Assembly (NCBI GenBank): GCA_015501595.1
Contig: JADNRX010001246.1
Location: forward strand, 1 to 12,190
From: Hymenopellis radicata
Taxonomy: Eukaryota; Basidiomycota; Agaricomycetes; Agaricales; Physalacriaceae
Direction of reading: 5' to 3'
DNA: 12,190 bases
This document shows, piece by piece, positions 7,479 to 12,190 of this stretch. How positions within the stretch are numbered: the stretch's first letter is position 1; the number at the start of each line of letters is the position of its first letter. The position numbers and the translations under genes were made by a program. The notes under the pieces were generated by a model, which was not told the origin of the DNA, ran no database searches, and saw only the letters and a list, made by a program, of their open reading frames with translations.

Positions 7479-9007
7479 TCAGACCTTTTCCGCATCATAC
7501 CATATCCTCCTTGTCCATCTCCGTTTCCTCGTCACCGCCGCATCTTTATAAAAATACGGCCGCGGATCAAGCCACGACCCATTCGTATACACCCACCCAT
7601 TCACATCGCCGCCCTGCGGACTCCACGACGCGTCCACGTCCAGCCGCCAATCCTCCGTCTCCACAAAAGCCCATCCTGGATCCAGCGAGAACGTCAAATT
7701 CGTGCTGCTGAGGAAACCCAGGATTAGCGGCGCGCAATAGATGAAGGTGAGTGTTTACCTCACGGATCCGTCATTCCACCCATCCTGTCTGCGCGTCCAG
7801 GCATTGCGCTCGTCGCTGTGCAAGTTGGCCTTGCTCCAAGCCGATTCGTCAACTTGTGCGTCAGCGCCAGACGGTTTCACCAGCCTCTCATTCTCGAAGA
7901 GCTCCACCTCGCGTTTCGGTGCGGTCCAGCAGGTATCAGTGAGATTGTTATCATCGAGGAACCGCTGCCCGAAGCTGACGAGAGGAAGCTTTGTGTCGAG
8001 ACCAGCTTTCTGGCGAAGCCATCTCAGGTCCGTGTCGCTGTGCAGGAGATTCATCAAGGTGGCAATCCAGTACTGGATGTAGGGATTGGTAACAACGAAT
8101 GGGGCTAGTCCTCCGACTAGAAGGATAGCCCGAATAGGGAGGTATGGGAGGGAGACGAGTATGATGCCGGGTATGAGACTCAGAACAAGCGCTGTAAATA
8201 TGTAGGGGGTGTAGGGTGTTCTATGTGTAAGGTGGAGGACGAAAGGGTACACTGCGTCGTAGCCATCCGAGCTAGAGAACAGTTAGACTGTCAAGTGCAA
8301 AGAGGACTTGTACCCACAATATGCCCATCAAGTTTTGAATTGCTTGAATATTGCCTTGCCAGTCCACCGAGCCTTCGGAAGCCGCATCTGCTGGATCCGG
8401 TGGCGCGGGAGGATCTAATAACGATGCAGCAGACATCGCTGGCGTATATTTGTATGTCGCCAGTGTGATACCAATGAGGATGATTTGCGGAAGAAGGAAG
8501 AGCAGTCGAGGGAAGTAACCTAGCAGTCAAGTCAGAATAACTCACACGGCGACGCGCACTAAAGGCCTCACAGAGAAAAGCATACGCGGCCATCCACGTC
8601 GTCGTGACTTTCCATCCCCGCCTCCACATCACGATCTCTTCCACCCGGTCCTGCATCCAGAATACCGCGCCGACCTTTGATACAAAGCGCCGGAAGTTGA
8701 CTGACATTACCGGTATCGAGAGAGGGTCTTTCGCGGACATCAGAGGCACCTTGTCGGCTTTCTTTGCCCTTGGTGAACCAGTGGTATTCTGGGGTGCACT
8801 CGGAACAGACGACATGAGGAGATTCGGTAGCAGGTTCAGCGCTGCGCTTTTCGTGGGTGACATGGGGGCATTAACTGGAGGCGGTTTGCCATCTATTGAC
8901 GGCTCGGGGAGGGGAAGGGAAGTGCGAATTTTGGGAGATGGCCGTTTAGCTTTGTCAGACTTTCGGGGAAGGCGCGTCGCGCAGGGCGGGATTTCAACGG
9001 TCGCCAT
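7479..9007 (-). CDS. Pex24/Pex29-family integral peroxisomal membrane peroxin (459 aa)
   Basis: Four exons on the minus strand: 9007-8572, 8519-8318, 8271-7759, 7707-7479. Introns are 52, 46 and 51 nt with donors GTGAGG, GTGGGT, GTAAAC and branch points such as CTAAC and CTAAT; the joined frame is open for 459 residues. Residues 1-90 are Pro/Ser/Lys-rich and probably disordered. Residues 100-135 (VNFRRFVSKVGAVFWMQDR, then WRRGW) are the conserved Pex24p entry segment. Hydrophobic segments lie at 136-168 and 231-276. Residues 325-380 (ELFENERLV, SKANLHSDERNAWTRRQDGW) and 395-455 (GWVY, RKRRWTRRIW) fit the N- and C-terminal DysF halves with their Trp/Arg pattern. The family (yeast Pex28-Pex32, Yarrowia Pex24) sits in peroxisomal or ER membrane and controls peroxisome number and size; which member this is cannot be told. 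All splice joins keep frame, so the gene looks intact. The ATG at 9007 is the first in frame. Confidence 0.93.
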
Positions 9008-10153
9008 CGGATATCCTGACCATGAAGGCTTCGCGATACACGTCGGGAGAGAGTAGTTCGTCGTCGTCACTGGTCAAGTTCTCTTCGCATATTCGGACCG
9101 AGATCCCATGCGAGCACAGCTTTTTTGATTCACACAAGCTTTTACTTCGCTTCGCTCCGTTTGGTCATGATTTTGATTTTGCAGTACTTTTAGTGATAAC
9201 ACATTTAATTTAGAAGAATCTCTGGGTACGTTATGTTTGGACTCCAACTTTGGAGTACTACTTTCTCCTACTTTCAGACGTACACCGACTGCATTACGAC
9301 GTCGAACTCTGGAGAGTGCGGTAATTGGCCATGGGAGAAGACATCCGTTCCTATGAAATGAGTCAACGTTGGGGAAAAACACAGAGCACTTTGTCTAGTG
9401 AGTAGGTGGAATGGGAGACAGGCATCGTCGGAGGAGTAACGAAGAGAGTTTCAGAGCTAAACCGAGAGGCGGCGTACCTTGCTGGTACTCTGGCCAGCCG
9501 TCGTCTGCCGCGACCTCTTCAGCAGCCATTGGTCTCAGCGTTTCAGCAGATGAGAGCGCTTCTCCTGAATCGAGGCGGGTTACCCGATGCGTGAGCGTCG
9601 AGCGAGCCGAGGTGCGAATCAGCTACCCGCGGGCGGCTGTGGTGGCAACGGTGCACGGAGCTGTTGGGGGTGGGGACAGCCTCAGCACTGTTCATTTGTG
9701 GTAGTGATATTAAGGAAGAGGAGAGTCTCAGCTTGGCATACAACGTAGTCGAGTACAGCGGGAGTGCACAATGGAAATTCTCCAATGTTACGTGTGCGCT
9801 CTGCTTTGAAGTCAGGACCTGCTGTGATTATTAACCGATACGCCACAGGTCCTTGAAGCTTGAAGGTCGAAGTACGTCATCCGCTGCAGGTTTTCCGAAA
9901 CCGAAGCCGCCTTCGTTGGGAGGTGAGAAAAGCGAGTAGAGGGTTCAAATTGGGCGTGAGCATCGTTGAGAGTGTAGAAGGGTTCACGCTCGGGTGTCAG
10001 GTATGGAAATAGTTGACAGCAAGTTGACAGCGCAGAGAAGCGAGTGGCTTGTGGGGGCTTCGGGCCGAAGACGAGGTAGCCAAACAGGAGACCACGAAAT
10101 GGTGTAAGTTGTGTAATAACTGATCCACCCGTTTTGTCGTTCAAGTTGAAATC
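9008..10153. other. Region without a secure gene, with one possible minus-strand exon
   Basis: The part next to 9007 is the presumed peroxin promoter; no clear TATA box was seen. At 9478-9529 (-) a frame opens at ATG 9529 with MAAEEVAADDGWPEYQQ and meets a plausible donor (CAAG/GTACGC) at 9477. The same frame is open upstream to about 9620, reading LTHRVTRLDSGEALSSAE. No good acceptor-plus-exon could be joined, so it is not called as a gene. A forward ATG frame at 9411-9704 lies antisense to it and is less convincing. The minus frame 9812-10144 begins with TTG and has no domain-like content. Confidence 0.35.
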
Positions 10154-10476
10154 ATGGGCGGATACCCCGTTGTCTTCATCGGCTACGAGCTCGAAGATGA
10201 TGCTCTAGACATTTATCGCGACAGAGAGGCAGTCATGTCTCTACTCGCGTCGTCGAATCAGAAACAAGCAGGCCAGCCTGCTTCGTCTACTACGACGACT
10301 CCGAGCGCCCATTCCAAACACACAAATTCGTCTGCTGCTTTGCGGATTTCAGCGGTCGAACCTACTCTACCAAGGAGATTGATGCTATTCCTGTACCTTC
10401 TGAATTTTTTGGCGTACCGAAGACGGTCAAGAACCAGAGGGAGTTGAACGCAAATTTTCTCCGAGCGCCATGGTAA
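10154..10476 (+). CDS. Unknown small protein gene, one frame break
   Basis: ATG at 10154 opens MGGYPVVFIGYELEDDALD, then YRDREAVMSLL. Around 10241-10250 the sensible reading passes to another frame, which reads RVVESETSRPACFVYYDD, SERPFQTHKFVCCFADF, SGRTYSTKEIDAIPVPSEFF and ends LNANFLRAPW at TAA (10474-10476), giving about 107 residues. The second frame closes with TGA before 10201, and the first degenerates to Ser/Thr-rich sequence after 10250. A one-base loss (or two-base gain) near 10245 therefore explains the data better than two separate genes; no intron fits such a short span. I do not recognise the family. The end could also be spliced: CCATG/GTAAAT is a good donor at 10473, with TTTTCAG at 10561-10567 a possible acceptor. 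It is either a decaying gene or one carrying a sequencing error. Confidence 0.45.
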
Positions 10477-10690
10477 ATACTTACGGCGCAGATGCAGGCA
10501 TCGGGTCGTTGAAAGTGGCGTGATAGGGTGTGTTTATTTCACTTCCTGGCTTTTATCTCATTTTCAGGTTTTTAGAGAGGACCTCCAGCGTCACCTGTCC
10601 TATATTTATGTCGAGTGATTTCGAATTTCCCCATGCATTTCCATCTTCCTGGTCAGTCTCGAACCAGCTGCTCCCAACGATCTGATCGGC
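10477..10690 (+). other. Spacer or unresolved exon sequence between two unknown genes
   Basis: A possible acceptor (TTTTCAG, 10561-10567) is followed by a frame reading MSSDFEFPHAFPSSWS that stops at 10685. A different frame, open from 10619, reads EPAAPNDLIG straight into the ATG at 10691 of the next gene. Either could be exon sequence of the flanking genes; neither can be fixed from sequence alone. Confidence 0.3.
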
Positions 10691-11606
10691 ATGGTGAAGC
10701 GACTGGCATCGAGTCTATTCCCTGGTATACTTTTCTACGGACAATTTTTCTTCATTCCTTGGTAGTATATGTCAATATGTAACTCCTAGATATTTCGTAT
10801 CAAGACGAACGCTTCAGTTCCGATACTCCTACCTGCGCCACTTTCGAGGTTTCCTTAAAACACAGTCCCTGGCAAGCATCGATCGAGGGAATCACTTTAG
10901 GTTATTCGTCTCATGTGATTTCGAATTCTTTGCTTCCCTCGAGCTCATTTGCTCACCGTCATCAAATATTGTCAGTCAAGAGGTTCGTATTTCTTCTCGC
11001 TTTTACTAACCTGTCGTTTTACTCACGTCTTTTCGCTCTTTAGGTGGTGTTGTGCACCAAAAACCTTCGTTGTGAGCTCAGACACTGGCTTATCCTGAAA
11101 CAACTTGACAGAAGCTCTCTAGATTGCATACACGATGCCATACAACGCTACTATCAAGCAGGAGGCCCAAATGCACATTCGCTTGGCAAAGACGCTGTCG
11201 AGGACTTCCATGCGACCTACACTAGCGTGCTGAGCGAATGGTTTCCTACCTCCCGCGGATACGTCATCGACCCCCAGCCTGAATACATTGTCGTTCGCCA
11301 CGCTGGCGAGGTTCGCAGCCCGCTGCTTATTGCCGAGCTCAAGAGACCGAGCAAGTACAACGATGCCGGGAAGAGAGGAGGTCAAGGATGAGCTTGTGCA
11401 AATATATGGAGGGCCGCTTCGACCACACACAGTACAACACGATTTATGGACTTGGCGGTATCGGATTGAAGTGGACGGTGTGTAAGATGGTAAAAAGTGG
11501 TAGCCATGATCCTGAGGATATTGAGAATTGGACGGATGATATTACCAGTGATGCGTCGTATGCCAAGTTCAGTAGAATAGCTGAACTAGTTTACAATATT
11601 TCGTAG
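10691..11606 (+). pseudogene. Unknown spliced gene with ELK (ExK) motif, several frame breaks
   Basis: Likely exon 1 starts at ATG 10691 (MVKRLASSLFP) or earlier. A 65-nt intron (10725-10789, GTATAC..CCTAG) gives DISYQDERFSSDTPT, then FEVSLKHSPWQASIEGITLG. A second intron ends at TTTAG 11043 with CTAAC at 11006-11010; its donor is either GTTCGT at 10983 (good sequence, wrong phase) or GTCAAG at 10975 (weak, right phase). Exon 3 reads DAVEDFHATYTSVLSEWFP, GYVIDPQPEYIVV, LLIAELKRPSKYNDAGK. It then shifts frame near 11371-11379 (REEVKDELVQ) and again near 11400-11402 (YMEGRFDHTQYNTIYGLGG, then WTDDITSDASYAKFSRIAEL), ending at TAG 11604-11606. Asp 11269 and Glu/Lys at 11335-11343 have the D..ExK layout of PD-(D/E)XK nuclease folds. 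That is inference only; the rest is not recognised. Both shifts are one extra base. Confidence 0.45.
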
Positions 11607-12028
11607 ACTGAACCTCGGTTGTATGCTGTTTCAGAAATATGGCTCGTGGACACTACATCAGGAACATCTACGCTTCCTCTGGATATGGCGGATGTATATA
11701 CAGGGTGGTGGCGCAGATTAGTATCTAGAGAACAATAAGAACCCCCATCAGTCCAAATCACAAGGTCAAAGCGGTCACCAGTCAAAATCTAAAAGACCCT
11801 GACGCCTTCATCAAACGCGTTATTTTGACGTGCGAAAAAGTAACCGAGAGCTTTCCAACCATTCCGAATCCATAATCAACACTCATATTCACGAGTACGA
11901 ACGAACAAAATGCAAGGTCCATGGTATGTAAAGACGAAGATGAAATCGAAAGCGAAGATACAGATACAAAATCAAAATCAAAACCCGAAAAAAATGCTAA
12001 TCGAAAATCGAAAGAAGCCACCCCATGC
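11607..12028. other. Gene-poor, partly low-complexity stretch
   Basis: From about 11925 to 12020 the plus strand is a purine-rich simple sequence (repeats of AAATCAAAATC and GAAGAT type), giving Lys/Gln/Ser-rich frames on one strand and Phe/Ser-rich frames on the other. An ATG at 11910 (MQGPW) runs into a perfect-looking donor GTATGT at 11923 and could be a first exon; a candidate acceptor TTGCAG lies near 12112. No gene is firmly supported. Confidence 0.35.
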
Positions 12029-12190
12029 TCACATACATACGCCAGTGCTCACAATCTCCGGCTTGACACACCCACGGTTCCATCGCTCATACGACTGACA
12101 GTACGCTTGCAGTGGCCAATACACCGGCAGCGCAACATCGACCGTCCTGAGCTTCTCCACACCGGCGAATATCTTCGTAATCGTCACTGC
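12029..12190 (-). CDS. Possible 3' end of a gene entering from the right edge
   Basis: The minus strand is open for 53 codons from the window edge to TGA at 12031-12029. It reads FAGVEKLRTVDVALPVYWPL, then QSYERWNRGC, then EIVSTGVCM. The plus strand over the same bases is also open after a possible acceptor at about 12112, reading CSGQYTGSATSTVLSFSTPA. Only one is likely to be real and I cannot choose with confidence. No family recognised. Confidence 0.25.
   Translation of the reverse strand, partial: AVTITKIFAGVEKLRTVDVALPVYWPLQAYCQSYERWNRGCVKPEIVSTGVCM

Noticed and set aside
8604..9056. 150-codon forward ORF with Gly/Arg-rich sequence
   Set aside because: It is antisense to the first exon of the peroxin gene, whose splice-consistent frame and family motifs are far stronger.
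9812..10144. 110-codon minus-strand ORF
   Set aside because: It starts with TTG rather than ATG, has no domain-like segment, and no splice or promoter signal supports it.
10615..10927. Exact 13-base direct repeat GTGATTTCGAATT exactly 300 bases apart
   Set aside because: About one exact 13-base repeat pair is expected by chance in a window of this size, and the flanks do not match, so it is not evidence for a terminal repeat or insertion.

Overview
The window looks like a piece of a fungal nuclear genome, most likely a mushroom-forming basidiomycete (Agaricomycetes). The two securely identified genes are eukaryotic: a RanGEF-type RCC1 protein and a Pex24/DysF-family peroxisomal membrane peroxin. 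Both are cut by short introns (46-52 nt) with GT..AG ends and, in several, CTAAC/CTAAT/CTGAT-like branch points, the compact intron style of basidiomycetes. There are no bacterial operons, RNA genes, CRISPR arrays or recognisable transposase or reverse transcriptase genes. Layout, left to right. 1-406: no secure gene. 407-1051 (-): a 214-residue multi-pass membrane protein with a TATA box. 1147-2507: no secure gene; a short helix-rich ORF lies at 2268-2504 (-). 2508-3735 (-): copy A of a decayed gene-like element. 4108-5502 (+): RCC1, three exons, with a one-base frameshift. 6078-7080 (-): copy B of the same decayed element, so RCC1 is flanked by two same-strand paralogous copies. 7479-9007 (-): the intact four-exon peroxin gene. 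9008-10153: no secure gene. 10154-10476 (+): a small unknown gene whose reading frame breaks once. 10691-11606 (+): a spliced unknown gene with an ExK motif and at least two frame breaks. 12029-12190: a possible partial gene at the right edge. The genes are not an evident functional cluster: Ran nucleotide exchange (nuclear transport, spindle) and peroxisome size or number control are separate housekeeping roles. The unusual material is between and around them: the A/B paralogous element (TATA box, conserved short intron of conserved phase, Ser/Arg/Pro/Thr-rich degenerate repeats, independent nonsense changes), and a run of coding regions that are coherent except for single-base shifts. Those shifts are either gene decay in an accessory region or uncorrected sequencing errors, and the sequence alone cannot tell which. 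All domain identities come from reading the translated sequence and remembered family features; no database search was run.
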